In this document: piece after piece, positions 27,022 through 35,810 of the stretch | Layout of the letters: the number at the start of each line of letters is the position of its first letter | Position numbering within the stretch: position 1 is the stretch's first letter | Assembly (NCBI GenBank): GCA_020048915.1 | Contig: JAIFLU010000033.1 | Span: forward strand, 62,001-126,000 | Length of the DNA: 64,000 nt | Source: Bacteroidota bacterium | GTDB taxonomy: Bacteria; Bacteroidota; Bacteroidia; Bacteroidales; JAAUTT01 | Direction: 5' to 3' | Made by a program: the position numbers and the translations under genes | Notes under the pieces: generated by a model | Told to the model about the DNA's origin: nothing | What the model saw: only the letters and a program-made list of their open reading frames with translations | Database searches by the model: none

Positions 27022-27993
27022 TTACTTAACCGTAATAGTAATTTTACGTAGATTAGTTCTTTTGTAATTTATTGGCATATAGATCTTTATAGCATCCAGT
27101 ACCTGCCAAATTGTTTCTTCGTTTTTGAATGTTCCTGTGAAATTCACCTCCTTTCCAGTTTTATTTTCTATTGTGATATCCAGATCGTACCAGTTTTCCA
27201 GTCTTTTAATTAATTCAGTTAAAGGAATGTTTTTAAAAGTAAAATTATTCTCTACCCATCCTATAGAAAGAGAAGAGGTTACATTTTTTGTTTCCATTTC
27301 TTTTCCAGTTAAAACAAGCATTTGTTCAGGTTTTAAAATCCTTTGTAAACCAGATGAATTTACTTTAACACTCCCTTCAATCAATGTTATTTCATTTCGT
27401 CCAAATTCCTTGTAAGCCATCACATTGAATTTTGTGCCTAAAACGGTAACATTGCAATCCTTAGTTTTTACTATGAAAGGCGTTTTTTCCGAATGCGCTA
27501 CCTCAAAATACGCTTCGCCTGTAAGCTCAACCTTACGCTCTTTATCTTCAAACAAATGATAAACAAGCTTCGAATTGGCATTTAGCCATATTTTCGACCC
27601 ATCGGGCAAAGTTACAGTGGACTTTTTCCCCCGCGGAGTTTCAAATACCAGCGTTTTTTGTGTATTGTTTCTTTTCGAAAAGTTAGTTGTTAATAAAACT
27701 CCAAGGTATAGGCCGATGAGAAATAATGCAGCTATTGAAGCTGCTTTTATCCAGATATTCCCTATTCTTTGGGTAGTTATTCTTTTTATGTTTATTTTAT
27801 ATTGTAAGCTATTCCAGTTGCGGTTAACCAGTTCACTCATTTCCGGATCTTGGTTCCAATTGCGCTTTTCTTCTTCAAATATTTTTCTATTTTCCTCTTT
27901 TTTTAAGAAATCCAATAGGTACTCATATTCTCCTTCAACAAGCTTTCCTTTAAAGTACCTTCGAATAATTTCAATATTTTCCCGTTGTTCCAT
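27022..27993 (-). CDS. FecR-family anti-sigma factor (DUF4974)
   Basis: About 323 residues from the ATG at 27993; the TTG just before it in the ORF track is unlikely. The cytoplasmic N-terminal part (about 1-80) would bind the ECF sigma factor. One membrane segment (ASIAALFLIGLYLGVLL) follows. The periplasmic FecR domain holds TPRGKKSTVTLPDGSKIWLN, LTGEAYFEV, TPFIVKTKD and VLGTKFNV. The C-terminal DUF4974 region (FKNIPLTELIKRLENWYDLDI) is itself STN-like and is expected to contact the STN domain of SusC. It keeps the sigma factor inactive until SusC is loaded. It is separated from the sigma gene by 400 bp containing a large palindrome, so the two may be transcribed separately. Confidence 0.92.
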   Translation of the reverse strand: MEQRENIEIIRRYFKGKLVEGEYEYLLDFLKKEENRKIFEEEKRNWNQDPEMSELVNRNWNSLQYKINIKRITTQRIGNIWIKAASIAALFLIGLYLGVLLTTNFSKRNNTQKTLVFETPRGKKSTVTLPDGSKIWLNANSKLVYHLFEDKERKVELTGEAYFEVAHSEKTPFIVKTKDCNVTVLGTKFNVMAYKEFGRNEITLIEGSVKVNSSGLQRILKPEQMLVLTGKEMETKNVTSSLSIGWVENNFTFKNIPLTELIKRLENWYDLDITIENKTGKEVNFTGTFKNEETIWQVLDAIKIYMPINYKRTNLRKITITVK

Positions 27994-28395
27994 CAATATT
28001 AGTTCTTTATTACAATAACTGATTATTGGTCATTATACCCATCATCGAAAAGATGAAAAGTTAAAAAAATCACTATTGTCCAGTAAAAAATATTTATAAG
28101 AATTAATGAATAGATTTACCTTTGGTGAGATTGCTACGCTAAGTTCTCATTACATTCGAAATAGCAATGAAGTTTTTAGGTTAGGGGAGGGGGGCTAGTG
28201 GGCGGCTTTGCCGCCCACTAGCCCACCTCCATTTTTAAGTCCTATAAAAGCCTTGTCATTTCGACCGCAGGGAGAAATCTACTATTTTAACCGGACACCA
28301 ATGAAAAAAATCTATATTAAATAAAGTGTTGTATTATAATAATTATACAGGAAATATATTTCGAGACTAACTTAGGGCAGGTATTTATATCAGTT
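27994..28395. other. Non-coding region between sigma and fecR genes, with palindromes
   Basis: No gene is visible. It contains a 14-bp perfect stem flanked by two arms that look like inverted copies of a short intergenic repeat (listed separately). The AT-rich 3' part probably holds the fecR promoter, but I find no clear -33/-7 pair. Confidence 0.6.
28126..28280. repeat. REP-like palindromic element with 14-bp perfect stem
   Basis: GGGCTAGTGGGCGG (28192-28205) pairs perfectly with CCGCCCACTAGCCC (28211-28224) around a 5-base loop; GGAGG/CCTCC extends the stem beyond one mismatch. On either side lie GAGATTGCTACGC...TTCGAAATAGCAATGA (from 28126) and GTCATTTCGACCGCAGGGAG (from 28255). These read like opposed copies of the CGAAATGAC-type repeat I associate with intergenic regions of Bacteroidota genomes. 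The hairpin lacks a U-tract but could attenuate transcription between sigma and fecR. Confidence 0.6.
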
Positions 28396-29007
28396 CTACA
28401 GATTTTTTAGAACAAGTATAACGATAGCAATTGGAAACTCATCTGAAAATCCCTGTCTGAAAGAGAACAGCGCTCTTTTCAGATGCCTTTCAACATTCTT
28501 GATATTGATATGAAGTTTTTCAGCAATTTCTTTGTTCTTCATTCCATTTACCCGGCTTAGTAAAAATACTTCACGACAACGATCGGGCAAATGACGGATG
28601 ACGTTATTGATCTTTAATTTTAATTCTTTTTCAATTAACAAATATGGTTCGTCACCAACGAAATCTATTCTGTATAGCTCCTCGTATTTGTTAGAAATTT
28701 CATATTCCTGTAACCTTGAATTTATAATCCTGATATGCTTAATATAGTCAATGCACCTGTTGCGAACCAGCCGAAACAAATAAGCTTCAATATTTATACT
28801 TTCAATCTTTTCTTTTATTTCCCAAATCTTCAGAAATACATCCTGGACTATGTCCTGGGATATCCCACCGTCCTGAATAATTTTTCTTGCAAAATCATTT
28901 AATCGGGGGAAATATATTGCAAAAAGCTGTTCAAGCGCTTTCTGATCTCCTTCTCTGATCCTGTCAAAGAGTTCATCTGCGATATCGTTTTTTACAAAAT
29001 CTCGCAT
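28396..29007 (-). CDS. ECF sigma factor (Bacteroidota FecI-like)
   Basis: 203 residues in the usual ECF range. Region 2 is seen as LEQLFAIYFPRLNDFARKII, SQDIVQDVFLKIWE and YLFRLVRNRCIDYIKH. Region 4 is seen as RHLPDRCREVFLLSRVNGMKNKEIAEKLHINIKNVERHLKRAL. It directs RNA polymerase to the promoter of the downstream SusCD pair and is held by the FecR protein encoded next. It ends in a hydrophobic tail (FPIAIVILVLKNL), common in this subgroup. It sits 166 bp downstream of the GH95-like gene, so read-through from the GH run is possible. Confidence 0.93.
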   Translation of the reverse strand: MRDFVKNDIADELFDRIREGDQKALEQLFAIYFPRLNDFARKIIQDGGISQDIVQDVFLKIWEIKEKIESINIEAYLFRLVRNRCIDYIKHIRIINSRLQEYEISNKYEELYRIDFVGDEPYLLIEKELKLKINNVIRHLPDRCREVFLLSRVNGMKNKEIAEKLHINIKNVERHLKRALFSFRQGFSDEFPIAIVILVLKNL

Positions 29008-29046
29008 ATCTGAAATTATCTTATTAATTTAGAAGTATCAGCAAAC

Positions 29047-29095
29047 TGCTAACTGCTTTGCTTTTTAGTTGAATATAGGGTGTTAACAGTTAGCA
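29047..29095. repeat. 9-bp inverted repeat upstream of the sigma gene
   Basis: TGCTAACTG (29047-29055) is complementary to CAGTTAGCA (29087-29095) with a 31-base loop. It lies between the GH95-like stop and the sigma start. No U-tract follows, so an operator or weak attenuator is as likely as a terminator. Confidence 0.35.
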
Positions 29096-29173
29096 AGAAG
29101 TGTTTTAATTTCTCGGAAAATTTATGAAAAAACTTTGTATGTTCTCAATTTTAAAAATTATCTGATTTATCGT

Positions 29174-31732
29174 TTATTTTGGATGAAGCATATAGTGCTT
29201 GCCCGCAATGGTCGAAAATACAATGCATTCTCCGTTACTTTTATCAATCCTGGTCATCACTGGTTTTCCACTGGCTGATTCAACCACACTAACCGGACGG
29301 CCAGCCCATGGATTCATAATCCGGCAAACATTATCTTTTCTTGCTTCCACATGCAAATAGTAAACTTCTTTGTCGTTTCTGGCTGCCGATACTAAAAATC
29401 CTCCCCTGGCCTGGAAGTTACGGAAAGCCACAATCTCATCAGCATTTATTGCAGGGAAAAGGTGTATCCGCCCGCTTCGACTGTTCAGAAGGGTTTCGGC
29501 ATTGAAATCGTTCCAGAACGCTATACCTCCCGGTTGGCCCAGCAGCGTCAATGTTTGTCCTGTTGTTCCGGCATTGTGAAGTTTACGGGCCGTACGGAGC
29601 ATCATTTCTTTTTGTTCTGCCGGCGAGTCAAGGGTAATGTCGTCCGACAATAATACCGGATATTGTGCTGCTTCTCCAAAATGATCAGCTTCGTAGTGAA
29701 TGGGTTCAACACCTTCAATGGCACAATACATTGGACTTTCGGGGCCTTTCCAAACCGGGTATGGTGCCATGTTCGCGGCAACCTCACGCCATTTTTCACG
29801 CAAATCGCTTTCAATACCAAGTATCTCCGATGCCTCGGCAGCTTTATTAAGCCCCCATTTAAACATGCACAGCGAGCTTATTACATCTTTGTTCATACTC
29901 AACCCGCCATACCAGCCCCATTTCTCCGGATCCATGGACGGGATGATATGATAATAGCCATCGCTACCTTTTTTTGCATAGGCTGCATAAAATATGGCCA
30001 TTTCTTTCAGAAGCGGGTAACAATCGTTTCGTAAAACGTTGATATCACCTCCGTAATCCCATTCATCCCACGCCGGTCGGATAATCTGCGCCATTGTTTC
30101 GAGACAAAACTCCAGCGTGATGGTTGTATGCAGAATTTTATCGGGTTTTACAGGTGGCTGGTAGCCGTGTAAAATGGCCATACCAGGCATCCCGAACATG
30201 TCGCGGGCATTGTTTTTTCCACCCTCCATCCAGTGCTGCACCAACTGTTTCCACATCTGCTGATGGTCGGGCCAGTTGCGTACAAAGTGCATGGTTGTGA
30301 ATACCTCGTTATAGCAGGGCGAACTGCTCCAGGCCTGCGCATCGCGCTCCGGGTGCACATATTCGGCCGCACACTCGTATTTGGTCATGTCGGTGTGGGT
30401 TCCTCCTCCGTGGTGGTCGGCGTAACTGTTGTAAATACTGACAATGTCATCGGTGCATTTTGTTCCGTTCGCGCCAAAAAATACGCGTCCGTTCTCGCGT
30501 TTATTGTAAAAGGCATTCCACCACTGTGTGTTCTCGCGAAGAATGCCATCAAAACCATCTTTCTCTGCTTTGGCCAACCGTTCCTTCGCCAGTTTTATTA
30601 AATCGTCGCCATCCATCGATGTTACAATGGTTACCAGGGCTTCAAATTCTCCTTTTTCAGGCGAAAAACTGATGGTTGAAGCAGCACCTGTTGCTTTGGC
30701 AATGCGTTTGTCGGGAGGTGGTGTGCCCAATCCCGGCATCCTTTCCTTAACGGTTACTTCGCCAGGGGTATTAAGCACACCCATCAGGATATATTCAAAA
30801 CCATTGGGAAATGTTTTTTCTGCTGGAAATTTCTGGCGAATCCAGAAATACTTTCCATCTTTTCCGCTGGTGGGTGGGTCCATCGGGAAGTTGAAAGCTC
30901 TGTCGGCGGCAGTTCCTTTTTTGAGGTACTTTGTTCCCTCCGGGTTCATGTAATCTTCATGGGCGGTGTCTTTGTGCCTATACAATCGCAGCCAAACAGG
31001 TTTGTTAATTCCTGAAAGCTGGCCTTTGATTGCATACATGTTGCTGGTCATTCCAAGTATATATTGCAGTTTTGCTTTCGCACCCTGGTTTGTAAGTTCC
31101 AACTCTGTAAGACCATTGGCGCAACATTGTTTTATTTCAGGCAGTTGTGCTCCTTCAAGCTGGTCAATGCCCACGATAATCTGTCCAACAGGTTTTAAAC
31201 AGGGCATCGCATATTCGTGAGGTGTGCGGTACGGGTCGTAATATCCGCCATCTTTCAGCAGATAGCCATAAAACCAGGGGCGCTGACCATCATTTCCCCT
31301 GCCCATAAATCCTATATTTGTAGGTGAATTAACGCCTTCGACAATCTCTTGCAAGGTTGGAGCTACCAATCCGCGGGGATTAATCCGTCGGTCCCATACA
31401 TTATTTTTGGTGAGGCTGATGGTTATCTGCTCCGGCGGTCCCCAAAGGGTGGTGCGCATCTTCAGATTATTGATGGTCATAGCCTTTCCGTCGCGGGGAT
31501 AGCACTTTCGGTTGGGCAACGAATTGTCGGGAGCTAATGTGCTGGTAAGAAAAATCGATTTAGCGGCTTCTTTCAGAGGTATTTCACGATCCCAGGGTAA
31601 TGACGGAGTTTCCTGTGAAAATAATGTAAGTGAAAAGGTAAAAACGACAATGATTAATGTGGCGATTTTTTTCACCCTGAAATTTTGAAGTAAAATCAGG
31701 AAGACATTGGCATTAATTGTTTTATTCATCAT
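29174..31732 (-). CDS. GH95-like six-hairpin glycosidase (paralogue 2)
   Basis: 852 residues, closely similar to the 15.0-17.6 kb protein throughout: LPWDREIPLKEAAKSIFLTS, SYADHHGGGTHTDM, WDYGGDINVLRNDCYPL, IIPSMDPEKWGWYGG, HYEADHFGEAA and RSGRIHLFPAINADE. The signal peptide differs (KIATLIIVVFTFSLTLFSQ), and there is no lipobox, so this copy is probably soluble in the periplasm or secreted while the other may be a lipoprotein. The fold is inferred to be beta / (alpha/alpha)6 / beta as in GH95. Likely substrate is an alpha-linked side-chain sugar. It is the last gene of the 19-kb GH run and starts 48 bp after the DUF1080 gene. Confidence 0.72.
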   Translation of the reverse strand: MMNKTINANVFLILLQNFRVKKIATLIIVVFTFSLTLFSQETPSLPWDREIPLKEAAKSIFLTSTLAPDNSLPNRKCYPRDGKAMTINNLKMRTTLWGPPEQITISLTKNNVWDRRINPRGLVAPTLQEIVEGVNSPTNIGFMGRGNDGQRPWFYGYLLKDGGYYDPYRTPHEYAMPCLKPVGQIIVGIDQLEGAQLPEIKQCCANGLTELELTNQGAKAKLQYILGMTSNMYAIKGQLSGINKPVWLRLYRHKDTAHEDYMNPEGTKYLKKGTAADRAFNFPMDPPTSGKDGKYFWIRQKFPAEKTFPNGFEYILMGVLNTPGEVTVKERMPGLGTPPPDKRIAKATGAASTISFSPEKGEFEALVTIVTSMDGDDLIKLAKERLAKAEKDGFDGILRENTQWWNAFYNKRENGRVFFGANGTKCTDDIVSIYNSYADHHGGGTHTDMTKYECAAEYVHPERDAQAWSSSPCYNEVFTTMHFVRNWPDHQQMWKQLVQHWMEGGKNNARDMFGMPGMAILHGYQPPVKPDKILHTTITLEFCLETMAQIIRPAWDEWDYGGDINVLRNDCYPLLKEMAIFYAAYAKKGSDGYYHIIPSMDPEKWGWYGGLSMNKDVISSLCMFKWGLNKAAEASEILGIESDLREKWREVAANMAPYPVWKGPESPMYCAIEGVEPIHYEADHFGEAAQYPVLLSDDITLDSPAEQKEMMLRTARKLHNAGTTGQTLTLLGQPGGIAFWNDFNAETLLNSRSGRIHLFPAINADEIVAFRNFQARGGFLVSAARNDKEVYYLHVEARKDNVCRIMNPWAGRPVSVVESASGKPVMTRIDKSNGECIVFSTIAGKHYMLHPK

Positions 31733-31780
31733 ACGGGTTATTTGTTGTTTATAGTTGGTTCTTATTTTCAGGGTTTATGG

Positions 31781-32593
31781 TTATTTCAGTGAGCGAACCC
31801 AAATGTTTCGGAAACGTACAGCGCAATAGTGCGCGGGTAAACTTATCGGACCAACAGAATCAGTCTTCTTGTAAGCTGGGAATTGCCGGTGACGTGTCTC
31901 ACCGTAAATTTCCTGATCAAGATGAACCAACACTCCGTTGTGCATGAGAGTGAGCCGTGCTGGCTTTACCAATTTCTCATTTTCGAAAACTGGAACTTTG
32001 AAAAATATATCGAAATCCTGCCATTCGCCAGGTTTTCGGCATGCATTTACCAAAGGAGGGGTCTGCCCATAAATGGCGGCGCACTGTCCATCCGCGTAAA
32101 GAGGTGTTTTGTAGTTGAAGGAGTTAAATATTTGTATTTCAAATTGATCCATCAGCGCAACACCATTGTTGCCATCGCCATACCAGGGGCCCTTAAAATC
32201 GGTTGGCACCAACCATTCGGCATGAACCTGAACATCGCCAAAAGAATCTTTAGTAACTAACTTGCCTTCTCCGGCGACAATCTGACCCTCCTCAATCTTC
32301 CATGATGTTGAAATCTGCCAGGCCGACAAATCTTTGCCGTTGAACAGGATAACCGCATCGGAAGGAGGTGGTACAGAAAGGCCTGCAGGCCCAACCTGAA
32401 TTATCGGCGGGAGTGGTCGGTCAGGGTCGTGCATAAAGAATTCACACCAGGGCAGTTTTGGGGTGTCCTTGTATCCAAAAACTCCGGAACCATCTTTGGC
32501 TTTTGCCATATCAGCCTGGGCCAGCACAGTGGCAATTCCAAAGATAAAAATGGCCAGAGTGTTTAATGTAATGAACTTTAATGGATTTTTCAT
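31781..32593 (-). CDS. DUF1080 / 3-keto-disaccharide hydrolase-like exported protein
   Basis: 270 residues with a signal peptide (LAIFIFGIATVLAQ). After it comes a concanavalin-like DUF1080 domain (3-keto-disaccharide hydrolase family, PF06439): AVILFNGKDLSAWQIS, IVAGEGKLVTKDSFGDVQVHAEWL, GNNGVALMDQFEIQIFNS, EWQDFDIFF and LTLMHNGVLVHLDQEI. Characterised members cleave glycosides after the sugar has been oxidised at C3. No Gfo/Idh/MocA-type glycoside 3-dehydrogenase is in the window, so the oxidation step must be elsewhere if the pathway is real. The four exported TIM-barrel proteins and the ThuA-like domain are typical companions. It lies inside the GH run between the GH43 and GH95-like genes. 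Confidence 0.85.
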   Translation of the reverse strand: MKNPLKFITLNTLAIFIFGIATVLAQADMAKAKDGSGVFGYKDTPKLPWCEFFMHDPDRPLPPIIQVGPAGLSVPPPSDAVILFNGKDLSAWQISTSWKIEEGQIVAGEGKLVTKDSFGDVQVHAEWLVPTDFKGPWYGDGNNGVALMDQFEIQIFNSFNYKTPLYADGQCAAIYGQTPPLVNACRKPGEWQDFDIFFKVPVFENEKLVKPARLTLMHNGVLVHLDQEIYGETRHRQFPAYKKTDSVGPISLPAHYCAVRFRNIWVRSLK

Positions 32594-32662
32594 CTCATTT
32601 TAGTATATACTTTTTAATAATTTTATATTCAATCTTTTAGCTCCTATAAATATAGCGGTATA

Positions 32663-34057
32663 CTATAATTTGCTAAAGCGAAACGATTTCAAATCGCAAA
32701 TAATCCCATCCTCTTCCGAAATGAATTTAAAATACAGCCCGTGTACGCCGGTAATATTGTCAACTTTTGCAGAAATTTCGCGCCATGCAGTTTCCACTTT
32801 TCCTTCGTTTTTAATATCAACCGTTCCAACAAAAGTTCCGCGGGTTGGGTCGGTAGAGTCAATCCAAATCTCCATTTTGCCCGAAGCCACATTGCCCCTG
32901 ATGGAGGCCTTAAACTGCGTTTTTTCACTTTTCGACGGGCTTGTAAAATCGTAATATTTAAATCCTATCACACAGTTGTGCTTGTTTTTGATTACCGGAT
33001 GGGTAAAACTGTCGATTTCGGTAATATAGTTCCCGCCAGTTAACACGCAGGCAATGTAAGTTGAATTCTCTTTATAAGGGTCGAGTTTTTCGGCAAATCC
33101 CATGGAGGTCATATCCACTTCCTTGATGCTGCCGTCGGGTTCGAAATGAACCTTTTCGACACATGCTTTGCGCGACATAATGGTGTTGTTCGTCATGCGA
33201 TGGTAAAAAATGTACCATTGGCCGTTTATTTGCATCAACGAACCGTGGATATTCCCGCCCGGATAATCGCGGCCATTGCGGACAATCACCCCGCCGTATT
33301 TGAAAGGGCCTCTTGGAGAATAGCTGGTGGCGTAAACCATGAGTCCGCCATCTGCATAAATCATATAATATTTGTCATTGATCTTGCGTGGAGAGGCTGC
33401 CTCGAAAAAGTTGAAGGGCGGAGTAACGGGTATGATATTGCGTTGATAGGTATTGGGTAAAACCTCATACATATTGTCGGGGTTTAGCTCGGCCATAAAC
33501 GACCACAGGTAACCGCAATATATATACACCCGCCCATCGTCGTCGACCAGCACACCCGGATCGATAAACTGTTTCCAGTTGGTGAGCGAATCGTGCATAC
33601 CCACAGGTGTTTTGTACTGCGATACCAGCTTAAATGGGCCGCCCGGTTTATCGCTTACAGCTACACCTCCCGGAGCGCCTGTTATGTAGAAATACAGGTA
33701 GTACTTACCGCCTTTTTCAATAACATCTGGAGCGTACAGGTCGTTGTCGCTCCAGGGTATATCGTCAATTCCTTTTTCATCGGCTTTCGAAAAAAACGAC
33801 TCGCTTTCCATGCGCCAGTTGGTGAGATCGTTTAAAGCTGCCGACCATACTACATGTTTGGTATCGCAAAAGGTTTTGGAGCCAGCTTTGTCGTGCGAAC
33901 CGTAAAGATAAACCCTGTCGCCAAACACGCGGGGTTCGCCGTCGGGAATATATTCCCATGCGGGAAGGAACGGGTTTTGCGCCGAAGCTGCAATACTCAT
34001 GAACAGGATCAGAAACAATAAACAACAGATTCTGCTTAAGCGAAATGTGTTTTTCAT
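32663..34057 (-). CDS. GH43 glycosidase with C-terminal CBM6-like domain
   Basis: 464 residues from the ATG at 34057. Signal peptide ends near IAASAQ. A five-bladed propeller of GH43 type follows, with PDGEPRVFGDRVYLYGSHD (catalytic base Asp in PDGEP), LYAPDVIEKGGKYYLYF, IDPGVLVDDDGRVYIY (pKa-modulating Asp) and FFEAASPRKINDKYYMIY (acid Glu). The PDGEP form of the first motif marks a subfamily distinct from the two other GH43 genes here. Residues about 340-464 are a beta-sandwich resembling CBM6 (ASGKMEIWIDSTDPTRGTFV). Expected activity is alpha-L-arabinofuranosidase, beta-xylosidase or exo-galactanase. It is packed between DUF1080 and GH29 (30 bp). Confidence 0.85.
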   Translation of the reverse strand: MKNTFRLSRICCLLFLILFMSIAASAQNPFLPAWEYIPDGEPRVFGDRVYLYGSHDKAGSKTFCDTKHVVWSAALNDLTNWRMESESFFSKADEKGIDDIPWSDNDLYAPDVIEKGGKYYLYFYITGAPGGVAVSDKPGGPFKLVSQYKTPVGMHDSLTNWKQFIDPGVLVDDDGRVYIYCGYLWSFMAELNPDNMYEVLPNTYQRNIIPVTPPFNFFEAASPRKINDKYYMIYADGGLMVYATSYSPRGPFKYGGVIVRNGRDYPGGNIHGSLMQINGQWYIFYHRMTNNTIMSRKACVEKVHFEPDGSIKEVDMTSMGFAEKLDPYKENSTYIACVLTGGNYITEIDSFTHPVIKNKHNCVIGFKYYDFTSPSKSEKTQFKASIRGNVASGKMEIWIDSTDPTRGTFVGTVDIKNEGKVETAWREISAKVDNITGVHGLYFKFISEEDGIICDLKSFRFSKL

Positions 34058-34087
34058 GATCAACTTAGTTTATTTAAATGATATTAT

Positions 34088-35764
34088 TTACTGATTTTCA
34101 CCTTTGAGATACACTTGTATTTCGGAGAACTTAGGCAATACCCCCGAATTGTTTACCTGTAACCGGATATATCTGGCCGTTTTTTTCTCAAACGATATGG
34201 AATAAGTATGCCCAATTTTGTTGCCTTTATCCAGGGTAATCCAGTTGTTGCCTGCCTTGTATTGCAAAACAAAATCATTGGTTCTGGGCTCCCATTCATT
34301 TCCCTCCTCACGAATGTCGATGCGATCAAAATCCTTTTCAGCACCCAGGTCGAGTTCTACCCAGCATTGTCTGGAATCTGATTTCCATTCGGTTTGAGGA
34401 TCATCATCAACCAACGATTGTGCCATTTGCTGATTGACAGAGGTTGTAACTTTTGCCGTTTTGGCGATCGATTTTGTTGGAATAATGACAGGTAAAATAT
34501 CGCCGGCATTTCCACCAAGCGTAAGCTTGATAATTGTACTGGGATATTTCCGGTCTTTTCCCTGAATCAGAAATTTTATCCCTTTTGCATTTTCCTCGAA
34601 CTTAATATCGCCACCGGTAAGTAACTCCGCTTTTTCGATTTTCTTACCCAACGATGGAAAATATTCAGGAGTATCGAACCACGAAAGAATGTGCAGATAC
34701 ACCACGTTACCTTTGTTGGTGCTAGCCCCCCACCCTGACGGTTTGTAGGGGCCACCATCGAGGGCATAAATACTCTCGCCATAATTTCCGAGCCAGTCGC
34801 CAATACCTTTCAGTATTTCAGCCTGACGAGGTTCTATGATTCCGGTTGGCATTGGCCCAACATTAAGCAACAAATTGCCATCGCCACCTACTGTGCTTAT
34901 TAAAATTCGGATACAATCGTCAGTCGATTTAAATTTATCGTTTGTTTTCCACGACCACGATGTACCCAAAGTCATACACGATTCCCAGTAGTCGGTATTA
35001 TTAAAAGCGCCAACCACCTGTTCAGGGCATTTATAGTCGGCTGGCAAACCACACCGTTCATTGATAACCACATCAGGTTGCAAGGTGCGGATAAGCTTGA
35101 ACAATTCCTTGGTATGGTATTCTTTTTCACCATAGAATAACCCATCGAAAAAAATCATGTCGATTTTGCCATAGTTGCTGCACAATTCTTTCATCTGTCC
35201 AAAAAGATAGGGCCGATAGGCCTCAAAGTCTTTCTTTACAAAATCGGGGTGGTGCCAGTCGGGCTGCGAATAATAGATGCCAAAGGCCATTCCTGCGGCA
35301 TGGCAGGCATCCGCAAGTTCTTTAATCACATCGCGGCCAAAAGCGGTATTGGTAATTTTGTAGTCGGTAAGTTTTGAGTCGAACATACAAAAGCCGCCAT
35401 GGTGTTTGGTTGTGATAACAATGTAGCGCATCCCGGCATTTTTTGCGACTTCCACAAACTTTTTGGCATCGAACTCCTGCGGATTGAAACTTTTGTAAAG
35501 GTTGTTATAAATTATATCGGGTATTTCGCCTTCGCCAGCCACATCCACCCGGTTTTGTTTTGCCCAGCTAATTTCCACTCCTAACAGGCTCGACATGTCC
35601 CAGTGCATAAACAAGCCAAAAGTGCGGTCGTCCCATTTTTTCATATTCTCGGGCGACGCTTTTAAGTAGGGAGTATAATCGGTTGTCTGTTGGGCGTTTA
35701 AATTAGTACCCCAGGCTATTAAAGCCAGCAGGGTAAACAGGTGAAATAATCTGTTTTTTAACAT
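34088..35764 (-). CDS. GH29 alpha-L-fucosidase with F5/8-type C-terminal domain
   Basis: About 558 residues from the ATG at 35764 (MLKNRLFHLF), which gives a clean signal peptide ending LNAQ. The TIM-barrel domain has WDDRTFGLFMHWDMSS, YIVITTKHHGGFCMFDS, FGIYYSQPDWHHPDF and IDMIFFDGLFYG. The last carries the catalytic nucleophile Asp of GH29. ERCGLP and LLLNVGPMPTGII are further family marks. After a linker domain, residues about 425-558 form a coagulation factor 5/8 type C (CBM32-like) module (QSLVDDDPQTEWKSDS, DRIDIREEG). It releases alpha-linked L-fucose. Together with the GH95-like proteins it points to a fucosylated substrate. The 46-bp gap to the upstream gene and 30 bp downstream fit one operon. 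Confidence 0.9.
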   Translation of the reverse strand: MLKNRLFHLFTLLALIAWGTNLNAQQTTDYTPYLKASPENMKKWDDRTFGLFMHWDMSSLLGVEISWAKQNRVDVAGEGEIPDIIYNNLYKSFNPQEFDAKKFVEVAKNAGMRYIVITTKHHGGFCMFDSKLTDYKITNTAFGRDVIKELADACHAAGMAFGIYYSQPDWHHPDFVKKDFEAYRPYLFGQMKELCSNYGKIDMIFFDGLFYGEKEYHTKELFKLIRTLQPDVVINERCGLPADYKCPEQVVGAFNNTDYWESCMTLGTSWSWKTNDKFKSTDDCIRILISTVGGDGNLLLNVGPMPTGIIEPRQAEILKGIGDWLGNYGESIYALDGGPYKPSGWGASTNKGNVVYLHILSWFDTPEYFPSLGKKIEKAELLTGGDIKFEENAKGIKFLIQGKDRKYPSTIIKLTLGGNAGDILPVIIPTKSIAKTAKVTTSVNQQMAQSLVDDDPQTEWKSDSRQCWVELDLGAEKDFDRIDIREEGNEWEPRTNDFVLQYKAGNNWITLDKGNKIGHTYSISFEKKTARYIRLQVNNSGVLPKFSEIQVYLKGENQ

Positions 35765-35810
35765 TATAATTATAGTTTTTGAGTTATCAAATTGTTTCTG
35801 ATGGTTCAAT

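Noticed and set aside
28192-28224. Rho-independent terminator of the sigma gene
   Set aside because: The 14-bp stem is strong, but no U-tract follows on either strand; a REP-like element fits better.
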